Assembly (NCBI GenBank): GCA_005281725.1
Contig: SSBO01000009.1
Span: 9,207,795-9,271,794, forward strand
Direction: 5' to 3'
Origin: Wuchereria bancrofti
Taxonomy: Eukaryota; Nematoda; Chromadorea; Rhabditida; Onchocercidae
DNA length: 64,000 bases
Both the position numbers and the translations under genes were made by a program. The stretch's first letter is position 1; every line of letters begins with the position of its first letter. The notes under the pieces are model-generated. The model had not been told where the DNA came from. It did not search any database and saw nothing but the letters and a program-made list of their open reading frames with translations. Positions 51,694 to 64,000 of this stretch are shown piece by piece.

Positions 51694-53405
51694 TGTTTGT
51701 TAACTAAAAATCGAAGGAGAAAAAAATTAAAATTAATAATTTTAAAAATTAAACAAAAAAAAAACGTTATCAGAAAACGTTATTCAATTTTTTCAATAAA
51801 TTATTTTAATACATAATCAGTATGCTAACAATTAATTATTTTACTGCCACAATAATTATTTATTTTACTATTCAGTTTCAGTTTTAATTTTATAATTTTT
51901 ACATTAAAGAAAAAAATAAACATTTCACATGAAAATTTTAAATATTAGAAAGTGATAATCAATTTTTTTAATGTAAAATTATTTTAATTTTATTTATTTA
52001 TTTTAATTATTTATTTTAATTATTTTATTTTAATACGTAATCGATACATTAACAATTAGTTATTTTACTACTGCAATAAGAATAGCAAAAAGTTGGAGTA
52101 ATAAAGTATATTGTAGTAATAAAATAAATAATTGTTAAAATAACAATTACGCTAATTATTACGTATTGTTATTTGTAATTTTTACGTCAGGGAAAATAAT
52201 ATTTCACGTGAATATTGTAAGTATAAAAAAGCGTCAATCAATATTTCTAAAAATAATGCATCTTTTTTCCTAAAGTAAATAAATGTTTAACATAATTTTT
52301 TTTTTTCGAAAAAACTGGAAGAATGAAAAATTTAAATAAATATAATGAAATTTGAGGAAAATTTAAATCTGTAATAAATGACATGGAATAAATATATCTT
52401 ATTAAAAGTATATAATAAATAAAAATATTAGTGGTTTATCATAACTAATCAATAATATATATTTAATTATTATGATAAAAAGAATTAGACTATGTTAATT
52501 TAAAAAATTATCAGTATTATTTTTAGTTATATTAAAAAAAAAGAATACGTAGTAATAAGTGGCAGAAGCTAATTTATAAAATTGAACTCAATAAATTTAA
52601 TACTTTAACTAAAATATTTAAAATCTTCAAAAGTATGTGCATGAAAAACATATCTAACGAAATTGAAAGAAGAAATTGAAATTTACCCATGGAAATTATA
52701 AAATATCAAATAAGAAATAAATGAACAAATTTTTTTATTATTAATTCTAATTTATAATTTTCTCTTGGAATAAAAATTGAAATAAATTAAATTAAATTGA
52801 AAAATAATGTTATAACAATAATGAAACAAAATTAATTATTATACGCTAAAAAAATAAAATTGTTGTAACGCTTATAACTAAAATGCGTAGTTGAAATTAA
52901 ATTAGCCATAATTTAAGCAAGATTGAAAATTAAATTTGAAATTAAATTATCTATAATTTAAGCAAGATTATATTATTATAAATGATATATAAAATTTCCT
53001 CTTGAATTTATGCAAAACAAAGAAAAAAGAACACAATTCCATTTTTATGTTTTATCATTTTCAATTGTAAATTAAAATATCTGCCATTCACATTTTTAAT
53101 TTATCATTTTAATTTTTCAATTTTAATTTTTATTTTTGAAGTATTACAGATATCAAAGTAAAAATTTTTGTAAAAAAAATATCAAAGTAAAGAGTTTTTG
53201 TAAGAAATTTATATCCGTACGCGCATCATACTAGATTTTTATTTAAAAAAAAAAATCTTTCCAAGCAATATTTTAGTTTTTTTTTTTTTTTTTAAATTCA
53301 ATAAACAGTATTTAACCATTCAATTAAGAAGTCGCTTATTTCAAAAAAAAATTTTTTTCTTTATAACATAATATTTTAGAGAATAAAATAGGTATATGAA
53401 TGATA

Positions 53406-53516
53406 TTCAATAAGAAATTAAATAAATAAAATAAAAATAAAATTCAATAAGAAATTAAATAAATAAAATAAAAATAAAATTCAATAAGAAATTAAATAAA
53501 TAAAATAAGAATAAAA
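53406..53516. repeat. 37-bp tandem repeat, three copies
   Basis: Units start at 53406, 53443 and 53480, each opening TTCAATAAGAAATTAAATAA. The third has one base change near its end. Confidence 0.9.
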
Positions 53517-53706
53517 ATTATTAAAAATGAGTTAAATAAACTGTTGTAGTAATTATTATTGTTATTAGTACATAAAGTTGATATGTGGCATTTTAGTTTG
53601 ACTTACAAAAGAGAGAGATTGAGGTCAGTCAATGTGATATGGCCATTTGATGAAGGATGAGGAAATGGGCGGAGAGACGAATTGCTCATCGACCAGTTCT
53701 CTCATT

Positions 53707-53719
53707 AACCGGACCGGTT
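53707..53719. promoter_or_regulatory. Palindrome AACCGGACCGGTT in a GC-richer island
   Basis: A perfect palindrome around one central base, made of two AACCGG half-sites, in a GC-richer island (about 53600-53760) 2 kb upstream of the DB-domain gene. The half-sites resemble the AACCGGTT site of Grainyhead/CP2 factors. A regulatory role is inference. Confidence 0.35.
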
Positions 53720-56315
53720 TTACGGATTACAATCAATTATTGGAATGGGTCAAGTTTGCATTGAAGCAAATGAAATGAAATGTAAAAGTGGTTGTTGAAA
53801 TTTGCATAAAATATAAGTGAAAATATTTGATAATAGAATTATAGTAAATAAAAATTTTCCATGTAAAATTAATAAAGAATATAAATGTGTGTACTGTTTA
53901 AATATTAACATTTAATTAGTAATTTATTATTCAAGTAAACAAGGAAGTAAACAAACAAACAAACAAAAAAAAGCAGAGAAAAAGTAAAAAGCAGAGAAAA
54001 AGTATGAAAGAAATTTTGAATTTTGCATGTTTTTTCCTTTGTATTTTTGATTAAAACTAACAAATAATAAGGAAAGAATCAATTAATAATTTGTTATTTC
54101 CAAAAAATAATTGAAGCAAATAAACAGTTAATAATCTTTAAGAAAAAGGAGAGAAATTTTTTAAAAAGAAATAAAAAGTAATAGTATAAGAAATAGAAAG
54201 GAATAAAATAATCATTGAAAACAATGAAAAAGAAAAAGAAAAAAAAAATTGAGATAAGATTATCAAAATTATAAAAAAGAAAAAATTTTCTTTTAAAAAA
54301 GTATAAAACAGTATTTTCTGAAAAGTTTTTGCTCTCCAAATACAATTAAAAAGCTAAGAATTATTTATTGATTGGTTTTGTATTTTTTAATTTCTGAATC
54401 ATTTCATTAACAATGGATTAAACTAATTAATTAATATGAGACGTTTTAACAAAAAAGGAAGAGGAAAAAATTAATTAGAGATATGATTAATTAGTATAAT
54501 AATACATTTAGAAATAAATTGAAATAATCTTCCAAGAATTATTTGTTTCTTTATGAAAGAGCTGAAAACAAAGAAAAAAAATGAAAGAATTTTTGAATTT
54601 AACTTGTGTGAATGATGCAATAAACATTTCCGATTAACAATTCTATGAATTATTATTGTTTATTTAATTGTTCAAAGAAAATATTTGAATATTTCTAATT
54701 TAATCATTGATTTACATCGTTTTTTAAAGTCATTAATTAATTATCGATTTAAAAAAAATTAATATTTGCAACAAAAATCTTTTGCCTTTAGTTTAGGAAA
54801 AAAAATCAAAGCAAAGAAGATAGAATATGTCGCTAAAATTTGCAGCATAAATAAAAAAAACAAATAAGCAGTAATAGTATAATATAATAATAAATTAAGA
54901 CTCTGATAAATTAATTAATCAATTAATTAATTAGATATAGACAATAGCAGTAATAAATAAATAAATTAATTAAAGAAATGGGTTAAACTTTTATCAATTT
55001 AATCATTCCAAATCTTCATACTAATACCATTTACTGCTACAAACATTTGTCAACCTTATTGCACTAACAATAATTTACTGCAACAGTAACATAATAGTAG
55101 TAGCAAATAATTAATAAGTAAATTTGTCAGACGTAAAAGTTAAGCATTTATTGATATTAAAATTATTGTATGATCAACAAACAATTATGCATTACATTTC
55201 AAATTTTCAACAAATACTTTCTAATTCTCCTTTTCCTCTTTTTTCTCTCTCCCTCTCTCTCTCTCTTTTCTTTTTCATCTTTTTCTTGAAATAAAAAAAG
55301 TTTCTTCCTGTCTACTTTTTCTCATTTTCATAAATATTTCAAAATGCATGTAAAATAAACAAAATTCTACTTAGATGACAATAATACAAAAAAAAGGAAA
55401 GGTGGAAATTGGCAAATGTAAACAAATATTGAATTGAAATTCGTGACAATTTCATTTGTTGTTTATTCCAAATTTTTTTTTCCTTTTTTTTAAAAGTAAA
55501 AATAAATCGATTTGATGAATTATTCCCATAAGAATAAAATCCTTCGTCAAAAAAATATAAAAAAAAGCAAAAAAGAAAAAAAAGTGAGAAAGCATTTTTA
55601 TTGGTTGTAAATCTTTGAAAAAAGGAAATGTTGGAAAATAATTCGATTGTAAATTTTTGTGAATTGTAAAGAAAGAAAAGTTAAGTCTCTAAGTCTAAAA
55701 ACTTGAAAAAAAAACAAAAATAAAAATAAATATTAATTTTGCAATACTTTTTTTCAGTATTATGCATTTGAAGAAGCTAATTTTAAGCATCAAATTGATG
55801 AAAAATTTCAATTTTGTGATATGAAAAAAATTAATTTTAGATCAAAATTAGAATTAGAAATTTTATTTATCATTTATTTGTTCATTAAATTTGCTTATTT
55901 ATTTATTAGTTTTTATTTATCACCAAAATTGGATTTTTTTATTTATTATTCGATTTCTTTTTGCATTATTTCAAATTGAAATCCAAATACTACAGTTATT
56001 CCGCGATATCTAATATTTAGTACAAACTTAAAAAAATCAATACAAACATTAATTTTTATCTTTTTAAGCTGTATCAATCCCATTTTATCTTTTTAAGAAA
56101 CGTTTTTTCTCCTCTTTTCTATCAAATTTTTTTTTTATATAAAATTAACGTTTATTCTAAAAAATGTAAAATTTTTAAAGCAAAAAATTTTTTAGAATAA
56201 TTTAGAAAGAAATTGTCACTAAAGAATTAATCAACTGTTAAAATTATGGTTTTATGGAAGTTCATAAAAAAAGCAAACACAATTATTTAAATCATTTTCA
56301 GAAGCTACTGAATAG

Positions 56316-56563
56316 CAATAATTAATAATAAAAACAACAATAGCAACAGTTATAATAGTAACAATGATAGTAACAATGATAGTAATAATGATAATAATAA
56401 CAATAGAAATAATAACAACGATAATAATAGCAGTAATATTAATAATGATGAATGGCAGTAATAATATTATTATTAAAATAATGAAAATTAATAGCAGTAA
56501 TAATGGCAACAAAAAATAATAATTAATAATGGTTAATAATAATTATAATAACAATAACAATTA
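56316..56563. repeat. Imperfect AAT/AAC/AGT trinucleotide field
   Basis: About 250 bp of AATAAT, AACAAT, GATAGT and AGCAGT steps. It produces the false Ile/Val-rich minus-strand open frame at 56252-56512. Confidence 0.9.
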
Positions 56564-58527
56564 TTTTATTTCAATTCTAAGAAACACTTTGATGCTTTCA
56601 TTTTCAAACGCTTTGGAATTTGAATAAAATTCACTTAAAATGACTAATTTAACATTTCTGAGAGTAAAATAATGAAATAAAATAAATGAATGAATTAAAT
56701 GCTAAAAATAAAATTCGAAAAAGTATCAAAAAATTAGCTTACACTAAAAAAATTATTGATGATAAAAATAAATTTAAATAATATTACCATAATAAAATAT
56801 ATGAAATTGAAATTTAATTCATAGTTGATGTTATTTAGTGATGAATATGAATAAATTGAAATTATGTCATTACCAGTTTAGTTACATATTTTTCCCTTCA
56901 AATAGTCTTATAAAAATTTAGAAATGCAATATTTTATTCACTTTTTTTTTGAGTCGTAGTTTTTTTTTTATTTTGATCGTAAATTATTCGTAAAAATTGC
57001 TATTCATTTTTGTATCACTTTCAAAAAAAAAAAATCACATTTTCATTTCTTTTTTATCATTTATATGAAACTTAGTTTCCTTTTTTTTTTTTGAAAAAAA
57101 ATTTTATTGTTAAAAATCCAGTTTACAATCGATGCAATTTCAAATTAAAAAGAAAAAATGAAATGAAAATAAAAGAGAAAAAAAGCAAATTATATTTTAT
57201 TTTATTTTTATGGAATTTAATTTCCTTTTTTTTTTTCTAATTTTAATCATATGCAATGTAATGTTTGTTTAGTGAAATTAATGATTTTATCAATATATTT
57301 TATTGCTTTTTCTTTTTTTTTTTGCTTTTATTCATTTTCTGATTTTTTTTTTGGCCAAAAAAAGATTAAAGTTGTTGGATAACTTAAATTCTTGTTTTTG
57401 TTGTTTGTTATTGCTATTTCATCGTTTAAGAATGTTTTCTCCTCTTTTCTATCAAATAATTATAGCAATTTTGAGTAAAATCTTTTTTTTTTTATTTATT
57501 TTTCTTTTTTTTTTTTGAAAACTTTGAGCTAAGAAATTTCAAAAGCTACGAATCATAGTAAAATTCGCTAAATAATTTAATACATATAATAGAGTAAAAG
57601 GAGGAAAAGAGAGGAAAAGAGAGGGAGAGAGAGAGAGAAATGATAAGGTAAAATGGTTAGAAAAAAAATGAATAAAATGGAATAATTTCAAAAAAAAAAG
57701 GTAAAAAAGAAATTTTTTGTCTAAACTTTTTTTTCTGTCAATTATTATAGTAATTTAGTTCTAACTGATTTGAAAAATTATTCGAAAAAAAAAATGTATT
57801 GGAAAATATAATCATTGAATAATTAATCGACAAATGGATGGGCAAACAAGAAATAAGAAATTAATTGCTAATATTACCGGTTTTTTTAAAATATAAATTT
57901 TGTACAATCTTCAAAAAAAAGAAAAAAATTTTCATTTGGGAATTTTAAAAATTTTACAACAATTATTACATCATCATAAATGGCTTATTACAATAATTTT
58001 GATGAATTAGTTTTATTTTTAAAATTTACAAGCAACTAATCATTATTGACTAATAAGGCAAGAATAATTTAAATTTTAAAATTTAATTTTATACCAAAAA
58101 ATTTTACTTTCAAATTACACATAACTTAATTGACGTTTATAAATACATAAATTAAGCTCCATATCAAATTAATAGAATATCATTAGTTTATGCTATTTAA
58201 ATGCAACTTTTATCACAATTAATAGGATTACATTATTATTAAAATAGCTATGCAACCTTCAAATCAATAATTAATTATTCAATTTTGATAGAATTGCAAA
58301 ACTACACATTTGTTTACGTTTAATTAATTCAAATTTTTTGATACTACCATTAGTATATCACAATAAAATTTATTACTATGATTATTTTGCGATTATTTCT
58401 TTTTAAATCATTAAAAATTTTTGAAAAAAGGAAAAGTAAGCAACTTGTAAAAAGAAAAAAGAATGCTTTTAATTTGTTACGCAATTAAATTTAAAATTTC
58501 CATAAAATATTACATTTATATATTTTG

Positions 58528-58542
58528 NNNNNNNNNNNNNNN
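58528..58542. other. Assembly gap (15 N)
   Basis: Run of N inside the desert, next to a T run. A single N also occurs at 59820, within an intron of the right-hand gene. Confidence 1.
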
Positions 58543-58806
58543 TTTTTTTTTTTTTGTATTTCATTTCAAATACAATTTTTTGATATGCTAAAAAGTTTAT
58601 ATATAATTCATTTGAGATAAAAATGGTGATATTATATAATAAAAAAAATTTTTACTTATTTTTTATTTTACAATATAAATTGTAATATCATTAACACTTA
58701 TTTATAATTCATTTTAAAAAGAAAATATACAAATATCTAATTAATTCTTATCATTGTTTTTGTTCGATAACTTATAATTTGATAATTTTTATAAATTCTA
58801 ATTTGA

Positions 58807-61800
58807 TCATTCAGTATGACTTCGGCCTGTTTCAATGATTGTTTCCGTTTTGCTGTCATCTTTGTCGCATAATGCATCCTTTAAGCGACAATAAAATTCA
58901 CAACAAATTTTAATAAAATAATTTGTCATCTTTAATTCTAATAAATGATCAACAATTTTTAATGAACTAATTTTAACTAGTAAGTGATTAGCAATTTTTT
59001 TTAATTTTTAATAATTAAAAAAATATGAAAAAACTTTTGAATTTAATTTTGAACTTTTTCTTGTACAAATTGATTCATTCAAAAAAAAAATTTTCTTTAA
59101 AAAAATGTGAGGAACAAAGAACTATAACAACAGCAGCAAATCGAATAAATAATAAAAAACAAAATCAAGGATTTCAATTATAAATTTAAAAAAGTCAAAC
59201 AAACAAAAAAGAAAGAAAATTCCAAATTTTTGGTTATAAAATTTAAAATTTGAATAATTAAACAGCAAAATGACAACAAAAGGAAAGTTAAATATTGAAA
59301 TACAAAAATGCTTTCACTCCTTTTTTTCTTTAATTTGATCCAATATCATTTGTTCAAAACAGAAATTTTTGAAAAAAAAACGAAATAAGAAAAATTAATA
59401 TAATTTAATTACTTGTTTTTGTTCTAATAAAGGTGTCACTTTAGGATGAATTATTTCATCTTCTGATGATATATTTGTATCTGATTGAGTTAAATCATCT
59501 TCTGATATCTAAATTGATAAATAAATTTTTTTTTCAAATTCGAATTTTTTCTTTGTGAAATCAAAAAAATTGATTTGGAATAATATAGTACGCAAATACT
59601 TTCTTTTTTTTTTTCTAAATAAAAACAAAACTTTAAATGCACAAAACTTTAATCTAATAGCATTTTAAATAATTAAATATGAAAAATTTACATTATTAAT
59701 AAAATAATACAATTAAGTTGTAATTAAATTAACTTTCAATTTTTTCTTCTTAGTTGAAATCTATAGAGAACGAAACAAAAATTTGAAAATATTTTAAAAT
59801 ATTTCAGATTTAAGAATTTNTGTCAATTATTTAACAAACAAAATATCCAGCAAAAATCATTGATTAATTTAAAATGTTAACAAACTATTTTATAAAATTA
59901 TTCATGATTTCTGAAAAAACGAATGGGAAAGATTTAAACTTTTATTTCTCATAAGTTTAAATTTCAAATTAAGCTTTTACCATTTCATTTCAAAACTTAC
60001 TGTACTTAATTGTTCAATAGCTGTATTTGTTTCACTATTACTTTGTCTTTCAAATTGTAGTGGTGGATCATTGAACGCATTAAAATGAATATTCTGAAAT
60101 CAAATTAAATTTTAAAATAAATTCCAAAAGAAATTAATAAAAAATTCGGCAAAAATTACTTGTTTAAATTTATTTGTTAGCATTATTTTAATTTATTAAT
60201 GGAAAATAAACGAATTTAAATAACACTTAATTGATTGAAAATACCAGAATTATAATATCTATTAGACATAACAATAATAATTATTATAATTATTAATTAA
60301 GGAAATTTAATTCATTATTATAATTTACTGTTATCAATCACACAGATTGTTTATTTTGATTAACATTTCTTCGCAGTTATTAATTGGAACTTTTTAAGAA
60401 ATTAATATGGAATATTGCAAAATTAAATATTTTTAAAAATTGTTTCAAATTTTTTAAAAAAAAAAATTTTTTTCTCCAAATTTAATGAGTAAAACTTTTT
60501 TAAAATTCATTTCAAATTTTAAAGCATTTGAAATTTAAATTTTCTTACAATTCCAGCTTCATGAAGGCGTTCTTCTAAAATGCGCAATTCTTCATCTTGC
60601 TCGCGTCTTTGTCGTCGATGAAAATAATCGTCGCGCAAAATGGATGATAGTATGCATGCAAAACCGCATAATGCGCATGTTGTTATTAGCATAATAAATG
60701 CTCCAACAATAAAAAACATTACGCGTAAAAGATTAAGCAACCATGTCCAACTTTAATTTACATTTTCAAATTTTTATAAATTCTTTTATAAAATAAAAAA
60801 AAAAAAAGTTAATGAAAAAACAATTTAAATTAACAAAAGCAAATCTTTTAAATAAATAATTTCATCAAATCATTTTTAATTTAATTGGGCAATTATTCAT
60901 TTTTGCCATACTTATTTTTAACTTAACAAAAATAAATTACATAATTGTTGACATTTTTAAAATACAAAATTTCTATTATGCAAAATAAAAAAAACTTTAC
61001 AAGCAAAAGCATTTACCCTTGAAATATTATTGATGACTGCGAGAGTTTTTTAAAATCATCAAAATCATATTTAATCCAATTATTTGTTAAATCTATGCTA
61101 AATATTGCATCAGCAACAATTGATTCAAATATTATTTCTCGTAAAAATTCCATTAATGATTTTTTAATTATCGTTTTGTTGACAAACTCTATAAAATATA
61201 TTGTTGAAAAGAAATTTTAAATTAATAAAAATGACTAAATGAAATTTGATAAAAAGTAAGCTTAATTAGGTAAAAAACAAATTATTATTAATTAATACAA
61301 ATAAGTCATTTATTTACAGTTCAAGAAAAAACAAAGAAGTCAAACTTAATTATTATAAAAAGGAAATAAAAAATTTAATGCAAACAACAATAAAAAAAAA
61401 ATTGAAACTAATAATATTAATTTATGAAATTTTTCAAAAAATAATTGAAAAAAATATATGTAACTTTTTTTATTTCAAAATTCAATAATTATAGTTTTTT
61501 TTTTCTGAATTTTCACATATAATACATTAATATACATGAATTTAATGCAAATTTAAATTTAATATTTTTGTTATTAATTTTTGCTGTTGTTTAAATTTGA
61601 TCAAAATTAAAAAATTCAAAAAAAATGAAACATACTGCCATTTTTTGTTTGATTAATAATTGCATACGGTAGCAATAAACGAGTTCCTTCAAAAATATTT
61701 CGATTTTTCTTATTTTTTAATTGTTCACCAATATTATCTTTTCGTTCTAATTCATACTGCCAATGTGACCAATGTGACATTTTTGCCATTGTCACATTAA

Positions 61801-63473
61801 AAATTATTTTATCAATAAGCCAACGAATTAGCGGCTTTTGGCCTTAAATTATCAAATGATTCTTTGAAATTCAATGGGCATTTTTCAGATGAAAAGTACA
61901 TTTGTCGTTCGTTTTTTGTCAAAACTTTCAAAAAAAAAGACACTTAAATTTCAAGAAAAGAAAGAAAATGAAAGAAGTTAGAAATAAAAATTTTTGGATA
62001 TTTATTAAAATTATCACTTTTTCCTTTTTATTATATATAAATTATCAAAATACTTTTTTTTAAAGTTATCTGTTTAAAAAAAAATTAATTAATTATCGTT
62101 TCTTTTTAACACAACAATTTATTGTTTAGAATTAATTTTTCTTATTTATTGCTAAGGAGGAAGAAACATAATCAAAAATTGATTAAATAAACTCATAAAA
62201 TTAAAATAGAAAAAGTTAGATCTGACAATTTAATCATTTAAATTTTATTCAATAACTAATATGCAAATTATTTTTGTCAAAGTAACCTTTATGATAAGTT
62301 TCATGCAAATCTTTAGGTATTACACATTGATCGGTACGATCATTTATCAATATAATATGTTTGACAATTTTTTCAAAAAAAAATGTTTTTGTTATCCATT
62401 TGCTTATTACACTGATTGTTTGCCGGATAAGTGAGCATGAATCATTCCGGATTTTTCTGTCATCTTCAAATAAAAATTTATCCGTTCAGTATAATATTTT
62501 GCCAATCAATCAATCAATAAATAAGTAAATCAATCAATCAACCAATCAGTCAATCAATCATCCATTCATTCATCCATTAATCCATTTAATGGCAATAATT
62601 AAAAAAAAAAAGGTAAAATTGCAAAAATTGTTTTCTTTTTTTCCTTTCACTTTTTTTTTTTAACTTTATACAAAGTAATTTACCTTTAGTAGCTTCACCA
62701 GAATCCTCAAAACTTTGATGTAATTTTTGTATGTTCAAAAGTTTGCCAAAATATAATTTTGGATTTTTAGGTAAATGTAAAACAGCAGCATATAAATAAT
62801 TGGAATTATTTGGTAATAAACAAGCTATAGCATGATATATATCCAATACTTGTTTTAACTATTTAAATTAATATCATATTTAAATTAATATCATTTAAAT
62901 TAATTATCAATCGTGAAATTAAATTTTTACACATTTTCACTTATTAAAAAAGAAAAAAACAATAATAACAATCATTATTCTTAATCCTTTAATTGATTTG
63001 TTTTTACTACAAGTTTATTTACCAAAAAAAAAAAATCTTCAAGAACAAATATATCAATTAAATTGTTGAAAGATCAATTTATTTCATTATTTGTACGTCT
63101 AATTTATTATTTCATGAGTAAAGTATTAAATTAGCTACATAATAAATCTCTTTTGCATGTTTGAAAATTACTTCTCTTAACAATTATTAATGATAAAATA
63201 TAAAAAATTTATATATTAAAAAAAATGAATGAAATATCAAAAAAAGTTATACTAAAACCAGCTTTTATTTGTTTTAAATTCAATCTTTAATTATCATTAT
63301 CAGTAATCATTAATTCAATCACTATTAATTAATTGTTAGAATGATATAACATATGCATTTACCTTTATTGGTGTTAAATTATGATCAATGGCAAATATCA
63401 AAGCGATTGGTATGTTACGTTCTTTAAAATTTAAAGTATTTTGATCATTATTATTCCACATGCAATATGGCTC
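58807..63473 (-). CDS. Membrane protein of unknown family (5' end not seen)
   Basis: Nine exons join in phase: 63473-63363, 62858-62684, 62463-62287, 61842-61636, 61188-61017, 60750-60549, 60093-60001, 59508-59413, 58878-58807; 434 residues to TGA. I do not recognise the family. Seen: an N-terminal part with EPYCMWNNN and IPIALIFAIDHNLTP, then a mixed helix/strand region (YHAIACLLP, YLYAAVLHLPKNP, several N-x-S/T sites), one strong membrane span in exon 6 (LLRVMFFIVGAFIMLITTCA), then a basic and coiled-coil-like RDDYFHRRQRREQDEELRILEERL and an acidic Ser/Asp/Glu-rich tail. This suggests a type I membrane protein with a large outer region and a 110-140-residue cytoplasmic tail, if a signal peptide lies upstream. 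The first exon opens with an acceptor (aattag) and no start codon, so it continues 5'. Confidence 0.75.
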
Positions 63474-64000
63474 CTAATTAATATTTAACAATTTTACTAA
63501 ACATTTATTACAAATGAAATTTTTATTCCAAAATTGAAAAATTTTTAGCATAAATTATTTTTTTTTATATACTAATAATATTCATTTTTTCTACTTTACA
63601 CTTCTCATTTGTAATTTGGCCAAGAAAATCATTTAGATTAAATAAAGTAATACATCATAGCCTAGGATTATGTGAAGTTAATTTGATGGAATTGCAGCAA
63701 AAACGATGGCAAAAAATTTTTTCCTACTTTTCTTACAGTTTCTATAACGCTAATATTAAAGTGCTATGATGATTTCAAAATGGTTGTTGGAAATATTAAA
63801 ATTAAAAAAATTCAGATTATTAAAGAGTTGTTGTAATAAAACCAATAATCAATATCAAATATAACAATTTTATAAACGAAGGTTAAAATAATGATTTTTG
63901 CAAATGATATGATTAACTGTTTGAATGACGGATTGATAATAAAAATATTCCCTAAAAACACTCAGTTTTGCAAGTGCTAATCACAAAAGGTATGATAACA
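63474..64000. other. Probable intron or 5' flank of the right-hand gene
   Basis: AT-rich. I found no exon that joins the first identified exon in phase. The missing 5' exons are presumably beyond 64000. Confidence 0.5.

Larger units (their letters stand above)
51694..58806. other. AT-rich gene desert with simple repeats
   Basis: Seven kilobases with no supported exon. It contains a 37-bp tandem repeat (53406-53516), a GC-richer 160-bp island with a palindrome (53600-53760), CT and GA tracts (55225-55265 and 57600-57640), a trinucleotide field (56316-56563) and a 15-N assembly gap. A block of about 33 bases containing CTCCTCTTTTCTATCAAA occurs near 56094-56126 and again near 57425-57456. Short hydrophobic open frames here follow T runs. 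Confidence 0.65.

Noticed and set aside
1..64000. tRNA, rRNA, spliced-leader RNA genes or bacterial (Wolbachia) inserts
   Set aside because: Reading both strands, I saw no tRNA-like B-box with matching arms, no rRNA blocks and no intron-less bacterial-type genes; a covariance-model scan would be needed to exclude small RNAs.

Overview
The window is nuclear DNA of a nematode, most likely a filarial or related spirurid worm. Evidence: it is very AT-rich, every gene is split into many small exons by AT-rich introns ending in T-rich AG acceptors, two families typical of nematodes are present (a DB-domain protein and an EGF/ShKT secreted protein), and the conserved proteins look like animal proteins diverged in the nematode way. 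I saw no bacterial (for example Wolbachia), viral or transposase coding sequence. The gene models were spliced by eye. In every model the exon phases join and the total length is a multiple of three, which is the main internal check.

Layout. 341-5346 (+): checkpoint kinase chk-1, 14 exons. 6955-7461: a 63-bp minisatellite inside an exon-like open frame, gene unknown. 9824-13107 (-): a SIRT2-class sirtuin. 15526-21175 (-): the membrane nucleoporin NDC1. 22285-23069 (-): spliceosomal Sm protein D3. 24148-25953 (-): borealin, a chromosomal passenger complex subunit. 27228-27990 (+): ribosomal protein L38. 28508-45042 (-): a divergent Cys-loop (nicotinic-receptor-like) channel subunit spread over 16.5 kb. 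Inside its second intron, on the opposite strand (38161-44099), lies a complete seven-exon gene for a secreted EGF + ShKT + nitrobindin-fold protein. 48010-51693 (-): a secreted DB-domain protein. 51694-58806: a 7-kb AT-rich desert with simple repeats and one palindromic candidate regulatory site. 58807-63473 (-): the 3' part of a membrane protein I do not recognise; its 5' end lies beyond the window or in undetected exons.

The left half (0-28 kb) is compact and holds housekeeping and cell-division genes: CHK1 (DNA-damage checkpoint), borealin (chromosome segregation), NDC1 (nuclear pore insertion), SmD3 (splicing), RPL38 (translation) and SIRT2 (deacetylation). Four of them, borealin, SmD3, NDC1 and SIRT2, run in one direction with gaps of 1.1-2.4 kb. 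The right half is sparse and holds surface or secreted products with long introns.

The most interesting points are the nested EGF-ShKT-nitrobindin gene, whose last strand lacks the expected haem-ligand histidine; the channel subunit's unusual pore residues; a SIRT2-type sirtuin in a nematode; and the 63-bp minisatellite kept open in three frames.
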